DNA from: Drosophila persimilis
Taxonomy: Eukaryota > Arthropoda > Insecta > Diptera > Drosophilidae
Assembly (NCBI RefSeq): GCF_003286085.1
Contig: NW_020825456.1
Location: forward strand, 209,586 to 273,585
Length of the DNA: 64,000 nt
Direction of reading: 5' to 3'
How positions within the stretch are numbered: position 1 is the stretch's first letter; every line of letters begins with the position of its first letter. The notes below the pieces were generated by a model. That model was not told the origin of the DNA. It did not search any database and saw only the letters and a program-made list of their open reading frames with translations. Below, in pieces: positions 48,207-59,406 of the stretch. Both the position numbers and the translations under genes were made by a program.

Positions 48207-51001
48207 TTAAAAGTTAGCTAAATTTAAATGATTATAAATATTGCATGCAATTAGTTTAAGAGACAGTTCAGGGGATAGGGTTTGACAGAGGGAGTTATAA
48301 TTATGGCATAAAACCCTAAAAGGTTCATGATCAGCATAATTAGACCTACATATGGGTAGACGGATAGGCCTAAAAGTACGGGTAGGTCTAGATGGAACGG
48401 CCAAGTCAATCTGACCCAAGAGAGTTTGGGAGTCAACAGTCCCAAGAAGGAGCTTGTGCACGAACATTACGCCATTGCATATTCTGCGATGGTGCAACGA
48501 CGGCAGGTCAATAAGATTTAGCCTAGACCGGTAGGGTGGCAAGATTCTACCTGAGTCCCAGTTAAAGTTCCGAAGGGCAAAAATTAAAAATTGCTTTTGC
48601 ACGGATTCAATAACAGCCTGCTGTTCTTTATACTGCGGGCTCCACACACAAGAACAATACTCCAATATAGGACGTACTAACGAGATGTACAGTTGTTTCG
48701 TAACGTACGGGTCGTCAAACTCCTTGGACCAACGCTTGATGAACGCTAAAACACCCTTAGCTTTATTTACAGTTGCAGCTATATGGGTGTTAAAACACAT
48801 CTTATGATCAAAAAGGACTCCGAGGTCATTTGAACTCGAAATTCGTTCAAGGACATGATTTCCTAGAACATATGGGACAAAATGAGGAGCGCGACGGTAA
48901 AATGTCATAAGTTTGCATTTGGAAAGGTGCAGAAAAAGAAGATTAGTTGAACACCACAATAGTAGTTCACTTAGATCAAGTTGAAGGCGTGTGTGCAAAT
49001 ACCAATCAGAGTAAGAAAGACAGATTTTGACATCATCAGCATACATTAGTGTAGTAGAGTATGTTATAACTTGAGGAAGGTCATTCACAAATAAAATGAA
49101 CAGAAGCGGGCCCAGATGACTTCCCTGTGGCACACCTGAAGTAACATTTACAGTATTTGACAACACGTTAGAAAACAAAACACGTTGAGTGCGGTTAGAG
49201 AGATAGGACAAAATCCAATCTAGAAGATTCGTTGGGAACCCTAATAAAGAGAGCTTGTGAATAAGCAGAGCATGGTTCACAGAATCGAATGCCTTGCTGA
49301 AGTCAGTAAAAACTACATCCGTCTGCGAACCAATTTGAAAACCACGGTGGATTAGGTTAGAAAACTCAAGAAGGTTAGTCGATGTTGAACGATGTCTGAA
49401 AAAACCGTGTTGCGACGGAGATATCAAGCTGCAACAAAGATGTTGCAGTTGCCGGGTGACCAGGAACTCAAGAAGCTTCGGGATGGCGGAAAGCTTTGCG
49501 ATACCACGATAGTTTTCAATGTTTGATCTTGAACCTTTTTTGTGAAGCGGAATGATATAGGACTCATTCCAAATTACTGGGAGACAAGACTGTTCCAAGG
49601 AGAGGTTGAAGAGAAAGGTCAAGGGTTTGCAAAGGGACTGGGCACAGTGTTTTAAGATGCAACTTGGTACCTTATCTGGACCCGCAGAAAACGATATGTC
49701 CATAGATGACAAACCTTCCAGAACAACGCTTTCCTCGAAAAAGGGCAGAAAAATGCTGTTAGCTTGAGGTAGCTGGTACGGATACGGAGTAGATGCGTTG
49801 TAAATATGAGACGAGTACGTTGTTTGGAAAAAGTTAGCGAATAAATTTGCAATACCAACAGCAGAAGCTTCTGTTTTGTTCTGGTAATGAAGGGACGGAG
49901 GAAAAACGTTTGACTTGCGCTTAGAGTTAACGAACGAATAGAATTTTTTAGGATCACTACGAAAGTTTCTACTACATTGTGAAAGGTAATGATTATAACA
50001 CTGACTATTGACGGCAAGGAACAGAGAGCGAGCGGAGGAGTATAGAGCTAAAGCCAACGTGGAGCCCGACTTCTGGTACTTTTTATAGAGCCGGGATTTA
50101 TTATTTTTTAAGTACAGTGGGTATCTGGAACAAACGTATTTAGGGCGGAGTAAATAGAACTATAAAACGAGTTAACAGTTGCATCTATGTTCGGTTATGA
50201 ATAAAGAAACGACCAATCAACACGCGAGAGATGTAGATCTAAATCGATAAAGTTTGTTTTGCGAAAACACTTTATGTGACAAGGAGCCATGGAACTGTCA
50301 ACACATCCAGATTGTGTACACTCCAGTGATATCAACAAAGTTGGATGGTAAGGATCTTCAGGGAGAGATATTGGACTTGCTCTAGATACCGTAGCAAGAG
50401 AACCATCGTTAACAAAAACGAGGTCAAGAAGTCTGTCCCTCATGTTTTTAACGGCATTAATTTGGACAAGGGAACTATCCGTTAGCCCATTGATAAAGTC
50501 ATTATGGCAATTGGGAAACAACAGGTTAGCGTTATCACAAGGCAGCCAAGAAAGAAATGGGAGGTTAAAGTCCCCCATGACAATAATTCGATCATGGCAC
50601 CCTAATGCAGAAACAACAATATTAATTGCTGAGAGGTGGTGTAAGTAAAGCTCAGCATCAGACCTGGGAGGAATGTAAGAGCAGGTTAAATAGAAAAATG
50701 CGGAGCCAACACGAACTTTGACTGCAACAAATTCAATTCCGTGAATGTTATTAAATGGGAATAACTCAGATGAGAAAACAGATTTAACTGCAATCAGAAC
50801 CCCACCTGCAAAAGATGGGCGGTCCATTCTATAAATAGTGTAACTATCAATGAAAATTTCATGATCATTGACAGAGGAGTTAAGCCAGGTTTCGGTAAAC
50901 GCGATGGCATCGAAATCAAAGGACGCGCTATTAGTATGAATTTGACGCAATTTTCCCAGCAAACTGCGAACGTTCTGATAGTGCATGGAAAAATAGTACA
51001 T
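48207..51001 (-). pseudogene. CR1-like LINE 2 ORF2: endonuclease-reverse transcriptase, frameshifted
   Basis: Starts at ATG 51,001 inside a TGATG overlap with the ORF1 stop (MYYFSMHYQNVRSLLGK). The endonuclease part (TETWL, GDFNLP, DPYHP) is open to 50,195, where it meets a TAA after WSFLYS. Short remnants follow, and the frame changes between about 50,160 and 50,058, where sequence matching the linker (PWFTKDL in the other LINE) is partly missing. RT then stays open to 48,207 with NYRGIAKLSAIPK, TDFSKAFDSVNH, SGVPQGSHLGPLLF and YADDVK. One stop and one frameshifting deletion make it non-functional. Confidence 0.82.
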
Positions 51002-51003
51002 CA

Positions 51004-51010
51004 GTTTTTT
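51004..51010 (-). promoter_or_regulatory. Candidate -1 frameshift heptamer A-AAA-AAC with TGATG overlap
   Basis: In the ORF1 frame the message reads cca aaa aac tga. The ORF2 ATG overlaps the stop as TGATG and lies in the -1 frame. Both -1 slippage and stop-restart coupling are possible here. Confidence 0.5.
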
Positions 51011-51390
51011 GGAGCATGTTCGGTTATTCTTGGATTCGAGTTCGAATCTTTGAGAAGGAACTCATGCACAATTGTATGCTCAGGCCATATTGACAGTTTT
51101 AGAGAACTGGATAGTAAAGAATCAGGGAGAAGAATTTTAAATGATGATATGTTGCGCTTATGTTTAAATGTAAATTTAGTCACAACTATATCAACAGGCG
51201 AAGTGTTAAGTTTAGAGGAGAGATGTTGTTTAACATCCTCTGTTGTAGCCTCAGGAATAAGACGAGAAACAAATATTGCTTTCCGAGGGACCACTGCTCT
51301 AAGTTGAAGTCCCGAGCGAGATCGAGATGGTGGAGCCACTCCTAAAAGAGATCTCGGTCCAAGGGCAGAGAAATTGGCAGCAATGGTTGT

Positions 51391-51486
51391 AGCAGGAATT
51401 GGAGCAGAAATTGGAGCAGGAATTGGAGCAGGAATTGGAGCAGGAATTGGAACAGGAATTGGAGCAGGAATTGGAGCAGGAGTTGG
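51391..51486. repeat. 12-bp minisatellite in ORF1 of CR1-like LINE 2
   Basis: About eight copies of ggagcaggaatt with small variants. On the minus strand it encodes a run of A-P-I-P. It is absent from ORF1 of the other CR1-like LINE. Confidence 0.85.
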
Positions 51487-51843
51487 CAAGACGTCGTCAG
51501 CAACCAGCACACCCGCACTAGGAGCACTCACCACGACAGAAGTGACGGCCACATTGTTCGGTGTAAAGAACTCCGGAGCCACCGTTGGCGGATTTACAGA
51601 CAACGGCGTGGCATGACTACACGGAAATGCTGCCGATGGATTAAGGTGGGAGGCAGGCGTACCAATCGGATTAGATTGCAAGAGATTGGTATCATTATGC
51701 GGAATTTTCCGTCTAGGCGATTCGCTCAAGAGTTTGAGCCCAAGAAACTGTGATTCAAGGGCAAGAAAATTCTCGTTGAGAGCAACAAATTGTTTCCGGA
51801 CATCCAGAAACCCAGTTCGAGTCTGTCTCATAAATGTGCGCAT

Positions 51844-52450
51844 TTCGGCCTCAATGCGTTTCTGCCATTATTGACAGCAGTAGAATCACTGTGCACGAAT
51901 AATAAAAGAGCGGAGTTAGATCGCAGGTAAAGTAGGAGAGCAGACAGCAGAGCGAGCCAGACAATCAGCTGCAGCAGCAATAATTCAAAGCAGATGATCC
52001 AACGAAGTGCAGAAAACGAGCAGTAAACTCACCAAAGCAGAGACACAAAAGAAAAGTCCACAGAGAGGGAGAGTATAAGCAATCCAGAGAGAGTGAGAGC
52101 AACAATGCGAGCAGTCCCGTTTATGCTCACGAGAGAGTGTGGGCGATGCAAACGCTGATGCGCGAGAACAGTGCACACCGAAGAAGCGATAACGAAAAGC
52201 AGACTGAGCAAAAAAACAATAGCAAATTGCCTGCACGAGTCCGATGCGTTACGATTGCAATATTGAATTTATATTAAACACTTGTTTACTAACAAAACAC
52301 TGGTGGTTAACACAAAGTAGAATCAAATTAAAGAGATGCGATAATATATCAAAACAAAGTCACAACAATGTTGTATGATATTTAGGCAAAGGGCGGAGAA
52401 TGCGGGAGCAAGAAAAAAACACAACCGGCTTAAGCAAGAGCTAGAAGCAA
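51844..52450 (-). other. 5' region of CR1-like LINE 2
   Basis: About 600 bp upstream of the truncated ORF1, rich in gagag/agcaga. No finger-coding sequence and no independent gene recognised. Confidence 0.6.
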
Positions 52451-53592
52451 AAGCTATAGTTAGACCAATTCTACTCTACGGAGTTACGGTGTGGTGGCCG
52501 GCCCTATCAAAAAGGGCGATCACCAAGCAACTGGGCAAAGTCCAGCGGACTGCCGCCCTATGTATCAGCGGAGCTCTTCGCACCACCCCAAATGATGCGC
52601 TAAATGCCATCCTATGCCTACAGAGCCTTGACCTCGCAGGAAAGGAACGGGCAGAAGCAGCAGCAATACGTCTAAGAGACTCAGATCAATGGGTGACACA
52701 GTGCATAGGTCACTCAGCCATATTAAATAATAGCAGTACCGTCCCCTCAAAAACAGACTACCAAGTTCCAAGAGAGTACACAGTCCCTTCGACACAATCA
52801 TCCCTCACAGAGACGAATGGCTCGAGGGACTCCTAGGCCCATATGGGGCCATAAACATCTTCACAGATGGATCAAAGCTGGACGACAGAGTCGGAGGGGG
52901 AATGTACTCTGAACAGCTAAACATAAGGCATTCCTTCAGGCTCCCAGACCATTGCAGTGTCTTTCAAGCGGAAGTCATAGCAATCATGGAGGCTCTAGAC
53001 TGCCTACAAGCGGCTGCCGTTACGGCAACCAAGCTAAACATTTATAGCGACAGCCAGGCTGCGATCAAATCGCTAAGTGCGATTTCCTCGAACTCGGCCA
53101 CCGTGGCAGACTGCCGCAAATCTCTGCACGAGATGGCTCAGCAATTTGCTATTAGCCTGATTTGGGTCCCGGGCCACCGGGACATCGAGGGCAACTTTAT
53201 AGCGGACGAGCTGGCCAGATTTGGCACTACAATCCCCCTTCTCCAAGACAAGGAGGATATCTGTATGCCAATGGCCGCCTGTCGCAGCTGTAGAGAGGAG
53301 GAAGAGGAGGAGACAGTGGAACATCTGTTCTGCTCCTGCCCAGCTCTCAGCAGAAGAAGGCTACAGCACCTGGGCTCAGCCTTTCTACACGACATCTCAG
53401 AGATGTCCAAACTATGTCCCAGGAGGATGGCGAACTTTGTGAGAGCATCTGGATGGGATAATTGCTGACAGGAAGTCTCACAACGCAGGAAGGAATGATC
53501 CTATGCGGTATCACAACGGGCCGAAACCGGCCTAAATGTGACGGGTTCCGAGCGAGCCCGGCAGCCGCCTCAACATAACCTAACTTAACCTT
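52451..53592 (+). mobile_element. Unit 5: LOA-group LINE, right part
   Basis: Resumes with aagctatagttagacc (RT end) and runs through RNase H, knuckle and 3' UTR. Four bases are missing near 52,785 (acagtcccttcg against acagtcactcccttcg), which shifts the frame; RNase H from 52,902 (MYSEQ) to 53,468 is open and of the unit 4/7 subtype. From here into unit 6 the sequence matches 41,523-44,867 at a constant offset of 10,932. Confidence 0.83.
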
Positions 53593-53678
53593 GTTGATGT
53601 ATATGCTTTGTGCAAATTCTGGTATTGAGTTGGATATTAAGAATTCGTTTAATTGTACTCTGCAATTATGTATTTTTA
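53593..53678 (-). mobile_element. Unit 6: errantivirus fossil, env end (first piece)
   Basis: 86 bp, the same as 42,661-42,746 in unit 5, ending at the same base where DINE-1-like element D begins. Confidence 0.8.
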
Positions 53679-54766
53679 AACCCGATATTAGATTTGTGGT
53701 AAAAGTGTATGTGTGTAACGTCCAGAAGGAATCGTTTCCGACCCCATAAAGTATATATATTCTTGATCAGCATCAATAGCCGAGTCGATTGAGCTATGTC
53801 TGTCTGTCCGTCCGTCCGTCTGTCCGTCCGTCCGTCCGTCCGTCTGTCCGTCCCCTTCAGCGCCTAATGCTCAAAGACTATAAGAGCTAGAGCAACGATG
53901 TTTTGGATCCAGACTTCTGTGATATGTCACTGCTCCAAAAATATTTCAAAACTTTGCCCCGCCCACTTCCGCCCCCACAAAGGGCGAAAATCTGTGGCAT
54001 CCACAATTTCGACGATACGAGAAAACTAAAAACGCAGAATCGTAGAAGATGACTATATATTCTAGAGTGCAAAATCTGAACCAGATCGTATAATTATTAC
54101 AGCCCGAATCACGAAAACAATTTCACTCTTTCTCGCTCTGTCTCACTCTAACACACAGGTTTCATGGTCGGTTTTGCCATTTGCAAAATATGAGTTCAAA
54201 GATCTCAGAACCCATAAGAGCTAGAGCAACCAAATTTGGTATCCACACTCCTGTGATATCGGACCTTGACCGTTTCCTGTCCAAATTTCGCCACACCCCC
54301 TTCCGCCCCCGCAAAGGACGAAAATCTGAGGCAACCACAAATCTCAGAGACTATTAAGGCTAGAGTAACCAAATTTGGTACACACACTCCTTTAAGATGT
54401 CACTATAAAACGTATATCTCAGAATTTCGCTCCACCCCCATCCGCCCCCACAAAGAACGAAAATCTGTTGCATCCACAATATTGCAGATTCGAGAAAACT
54501 AAAATCATAGAGAATGACTATATCTATCCGGTTGCTGAATTTGGATTAGATCAGATAATTTTTGTAGCCAAAAGGAACAAATCAATTTGCATTGGCTACG
54601 CAGCGCCCGACGTCACGCTCAGACTGATTTTCTGTCTCTCTCGCACGCATTCTTTGTCGTGTCGTTTAATATTAGCGGCGTCTGCCGGAGGAGAGCCATA
54701 CTGACTTAGTATCGGGTATAACTGTAGAGTTGCGGTGTCCGCAGCAACTCACAACGTTCCCCCTCG
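53679..54766 (+). mobile_element. DINE-1/INE-1-like element D (duplicate of B)
   Basis: Same length, same shortened 5' end and same insertion point as element B, at a constant offset of 10,932. The few differences (for example tgtggcatcc against tgtgccatcc) show that the copies have begun to diverge or were partly converted. Confidence 0.8.
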
Positions 54767-57700
54767 TTATTAATGCGTTACCTTCTACTTTTATTTCTTG
54801 GTTTAGGCAATCTTGGTTTAATATGGTTTTTGGTAATTTCCAAGTTAACAATATATTGGGTTCTATGAAACTTATTTGAAAGTTTTGGTGTGCTTTGGTG
54901 TATGGACATTTTGTTTCTATTTGTTTGACTATTCCTGATATACATTCGTCATTTATTTTTCGTTTTGATTCTCTTTCATATACCTCGTTTTCTAGAACGT
55001 AATAATTGTTTTGCTTTAGGTCAGTGAGGATGTTATTATCTTCATCTGGATATGGGACAATTTTAAGTATAGGAATATTTCTGATCTCTCGTGGGATGTT
55101 GAAAGTAAAGATGTTATTAGTATTTCGTTAGTGTCTGATTTCAACCAGGTAGATGTTTTGATATTTAATAATTTCTCTGAATCGATGTGTTTCAGGTAAT
55201 CCTGCCTTAATAATTTTGGATTAAAGATACCTAATCTTGTTAGCTGCATGCCTAATTCAATATCCTCTATGTACTCAGTAAAATGTTGAAGGTTAAATAT
55301 TAATATTTCTAGTTGCTTATTTCTGTCATTATCCTTGTTTAATTTATTGACAACTTCTATGCCAGAATTTACTGCTTGAATTACTAAGTTTAATTCGTTA
55401 GCTTGAACACTGTGGCTAGCCAGATTGTCTATTTTGCCTACTGCATTTATAAGGCCTCTTTTGTTTCTTTTGGCTATTTTTATGCCGTTGAATTCACGTT
55501 GCAATTTCTCGACTAAATATTGAACTTGGATTTCGTTATTAAATTGGGTTGCCTGTTCTAGTAAACTCTGATATGTTTCATCTGTTCTTGTTATATTAAT
55601 TGTTAGATAATGGTATTCATAATTAATGGGTATGTTAATGGTATTTGTTTTGAATATGAGATATCCATTCCTTGAGGTGATGGGATCTATCTCTATATTC
55701 TGTCCGGTAGACTGTAGGACGGTGAACATTAGTAAGATTATAATCTTAATCATGTTGTAGCTCCGGATTCCCAGTACTCTTTTCGGGTACTCTGCAATTA
55801 TCGTATTTACTTTTATTAGATTTTTTCTTTCTTTTGAATTTCGTTTTATAGTGGGTGATTTTCCTCCCTCTATTTTTCTCTTCAAAGTGCTTTTCGTCTA
55901 CCTGCCTAATTTCCCCTGTTCTTTTGAACGGGTTGGTTGTTTTTGTTTTAACTAGGGGTGCATTCTTGTAGCGTGTGTCTACTGCAAAGTCGATTCGATC
56001 GTTATTCAAATGATTGATCTTCCTAACTTTAGTCAGTTGGGTGTTATAATCTGGTAGTCCGGCGTACAGGAAGATATCACCTGGGGATCTTTTTGTAGTA
56101 TTATGAACCGTTTTATGGTTATTAGTGTATAGAATTAACTCGAATTTTGTGAGCTTGTTTTCTATGTTATCCTCGCTTGAAATGATTCTTAATTTTTCAT
56201 TGATCGTTTTATGTAGCCGTTTTACATCAGAAACTCCGTTTTTACTGGTAGTGATTTCGATTTTCACATTTTCCGCATTCAACCATGCTTGCAATGCTGC
56301 GCACATAAAGGCTGAATCTTTGTCGGCTTTAATTCCCTGTGGCTTGCCCATTTCGTTAAAGACTTTTATGATGGCTCTCTTTGTTTCTAACCAGTCACGA
56401 CTCTTAACTTTTACAAGGGTAGCGAATTTAGAATATACATCAATGCATGATAGGAATTGTTGATTGCCTACCAAATAGAAATCCATGACATACTTTTCTC
56501 TGATATTTTGTATTTCAGGGGTGATTTCGAAGGTTAGATTGGTGTTACGATGCTCTGTTTTAGCAACGTTGCACGTAGGACATTCATTGATAATATTTTG
56601 AATTAACTTTTGATAATCGGGGTAGTAGAATTTTCGTTTAAACCAATTAGTGGTCTTTTAGATACCTGGGTGAAGTAGCTCTTTATGATTCTTCAATATT
56701 TGTTCTTTCAATTCGGAGTAGTTCGGAATATCTATGAGTTTGGTACTGGATTTAATCAGTTTAGTGAAGTGATTTGGACTGATTATCTCCAGGAATGCCC
56801 TTTGGAACAGTGGGAAGTCTACTTCATTATGGAAATATAGTGCACTCTTTTTGGTACACACATATTCCTTTATTATATCTTTTGCTAATGACTCTGTCAT
56901 TTCAGTATATGTGATTTTTATCAGTATCTTGTGGAAATAGTGGGATGTTTCTACCTTATCCTCATTACCTTTAATCAGTTCTATTTGGAATATAATTTGT
57001 ATTATCTTCTTGCGCGCTATGGACCGTTGCACAATCACTATTAATGGTTTCCCCGAGTAGGTTTTCGTTAATCTTTACTCTTGATAGCGCATCGGCTACA
57101 TGGTTCTCCTTTCCTGGTAAATATTTTATTTTGAAGTCAAATTCATTTAATTTGATCTTCCATCGTTGTAGCTTCATATTTTGTTCCTTGAGGTTATTCA
57201 ACCAAATCAAGGGTTTGTGATCACTTAATATCTCAAACGTTCTACCAAACAGGTATGATCTGAAATACTTAGTTGCCCATACTATAGCTAGTAATTCCTT
57301 TTCTATTACTGAATAATTGATTTCATGTTCGTTTAAGGTTCTACTTGCATAGCAAATTGGTTTGTGGTCTTGCGACAACACTGCTCCTAATGCAATGTTA
57401 CTTGCATCGGTTGTTACCGTGAACATTTTGTTGAAATCTGGGAATGCGAGGATGGGATCTGAGGTGATAAGTACTTTCAACTTTTCGAAGGCCTCGACGT
57501 ATTTTTCCTCGGTTGGGTCTATGACTGCTCGTTTCTTTAATTTGAGTGTCATTGGTTTTGCTATGTTAGCGAAATTGGGAATGAATTTCCTATAAAATCA
57601 ACATAAACCTATGAATGATTTTATTTTTATGGTTGTATTGGGTATTGGGAAGTTTATTATGGCGGATATTTTCTTTGGATTAGGAACTATGCCGTTAGTT

Positions 57701-57911
57701 GTTACTACATGGCCTAGGAATTCCGTTTCTTTCTTCAGGAATTCACACTTATCCATTTGAAGTTTGAGGTTTCCATCTCTCAACTTTCCAAAGACCCTTT
57801 TATGAGACAACAAATGTTCTTCCAATGATGTGGAATAGATAATGATGTCGTCTAGATACACAAGGCAATCTGTAAAAATTAAATCTTCTAACAGATTGTT
57901 AGAAATAGAAA
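54767..57911 (-). mobile_element. Unit 6: errantivirus fossil, env to RT end
   Basis: Env about 54,767-55,885, overlapping integrase (about 55,746-56,650), RNase H and tether about 56,658-57,552, RT end about 57,598-57,911. The env side matches unit 5, while the integrase-RT side is of the unit 2/3 subtype (no 75-bp duplication, LIFTD, EQNM), so this copy is a mosaic. Among the least broken fragments, with about four breaks. Confidence 0.85.
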
Positions 57912-59406
57912 ATTTCGGGGAAATACCCCCAAACACTGTGCGACTTAATGACCACAAAGCTAGCGCAACTGTCGGATTGGACAGAATCGCGCCGTCTGGG
58001 AGTAAATCCCTCAAAAACGGAACTCGTATTATTCACAAATAAATACAAGGTCCCGCCCCTCAACCCCCCAATACTACAAGGATGCAGGCTCTTCTTTAGC
58101 GACAGTACCAGTTACTTAGGGTTGGTAATTGACAAGAAGCTTAGCTGGATCCTGAATGTCAAAGACAGAGTGAAGAAGGCAATGACTGCACTCTACACAT
58201 GCAAAAAAGCTATTGGGCTAAGATGGGATATGATCCCAAGCATAGTCCAATGGATATATCAAGCTATAGTTAGACCAATTCTACTCTACGGAGTTACGGT
58301 GTGGTGGCCGGCCCTATCAAAAAGGGCGATCACCAAGCAACTGGGCAAAGTCCAGCGGACTGCCGCCCTATGTATCAGCGGAGCTCTTCGCACCACCCCA
58401 AATGATGCGCTAAATGCCATCCTATGCCTACAGAGCCTTGACCTCGCAGGAAAGGAACGGGCAGAAGCAGCAGCAATACGTCTAAGAGACTCAGATCAAT
58501 GGGAGACACAGTGCATAGGTCACTCAGCCATATTAAATAATAGCAGTACCGTCCCCTCAAAAACAGACTACCAAGTTCCAAGAGAGTACACAGTCACTCC
58601 CTTCGACACAATCATCCCTCACAGAGACGAATGGCTCGAGGGACTCCCAGGCCCATATGGGGCCATAAACATCTTCACAGATGGATCAAAGCTGGACGAC
58701 AGAGTCGGAGGGGGAAAGTACTCTGAACAGCTAAACATAAGGCATTCCTTCAGGCTCCCAGATCATTGCAGTGTCTTTCAAGCGGAAGTCATAGCAATCA
58801 GGGAGGCTCTAGACTGCCTACATGCGGCTGCCGTTACGGCAACCAAGCTAAACATTTATAGCGACAGCCAGGCTGCGATCAAATCGCTAAGTGCGATTTC
58901 CTCGAACTCGGCCACCGTGGCAGACTGGCGCAAATCTCTGCACGAGATGGCTCAGCAATTTGCTATTAGCCTGATTCGGGTGCCAGGCCACCGGGACATC
59001 GAGGGCAACTTTATAGCGGACGAGCTGGCCAGATTTGGCACTACATTCCCCCTTTTCCAAGACAAGGAGGATATCTGTATGCCAATGGCCGCCTGTCGCA
59101 GCTGTAGAGACGAGGAAGAGGAGGAGACAGTGGAACATATGTTCTGCTCCTGCCCAGCTCTCAGCAGAAGAAGGCTACAGCACCTGGGCTCAGCCTTTCT
59201 ACACGACATCTCAGAGATGTCCAAACTATGTCCCAGGAGGATGGCGAACTTTGTGAGAGCATCTGGATGGGATAATTGCTGACAGGAAGTCTCACAACGC
59301 AGGAAGGAATGATCCTATGCGGTATCACAACGGGCCGAAACCGGCCTAAATGTGACGGGTTCCGAGCGAGCCCGGCAGCCGCCTCAACCTAACCTAACTT
59401 AACCTT
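57912..59406 (+). mobile_element. Unit 6: LOA-group LINE, uninterrupted 5'-truncated copy
   Basis: Open coding part 57,948-59,282 and full 3' UTR to 59,406, including the ggaatgatcctatgcggt block missing in unit 2. Subtype KYSEQ/DWRKS. It is the likely closest relative of the unit 3 copy before that lost its centre (FPLFQDKED, EHMFCSC, LIRVPGH). Confidence 0.85.
57948..59282 (+). pseudogene. LINE ORF2 C-terminus, 444 codons, open (unit 6)
   Basis: Same RT end, RNase H and knuckle layout as in units 2 and 4, with the four RNase H acidic residues intact. It differs from unit 2 at only a handful of residues (W-W for W-R after VTV, IRVPGH for IWVPGH, EHMF for EHLF). Confidence 0.75.

Larger units (their letters stand above)
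51001..51843 (-). pseudogene. CR1-like LINE 2 ORF1, N-terminal finger missing
   Basis: 280 residues from ATG at 51,843 (MRTFMRQTRTGF). It aligns from the residues just after the PHD finger of the other ORF1 (FMRQTRSGF), so about 80 N-terminal residues are gone, and an in-frame TAA lies a few codons upstream of this ATG. The middle holds an A-P-I-P repeat. The C-terminal third (FVSRLIPEATTEDVKQHL) matches the other element. It ends PKN-stop with A-AAA-AAC at 51,004-51,010, followed by TGATG. Confidence 0.75.
48124..52450 (-). mobile_element. CR1-like LINE 2, nested in unit 5 LINE, broken
   Basis: About 4.3 kb on the minus strand with an AAAT-repeat tail (plus strand 48,124-48,149 tttttttatttatttattt), 3' UTR, ORF2 in two frames, ORF1 missing its N-terminal finger, and about 600 bp of upstream sequence. 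ORF2 and ORF1 resemble those of the element at 29,413-34,110, but the two are clearly different families by sequence. No target duplication: the host reads ggatatat on the left and aagctatag on the right, where the uninterrupted site is ggatatatcaagctatag, so one or two bases were lost at insertion. Confidence 0.83.
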
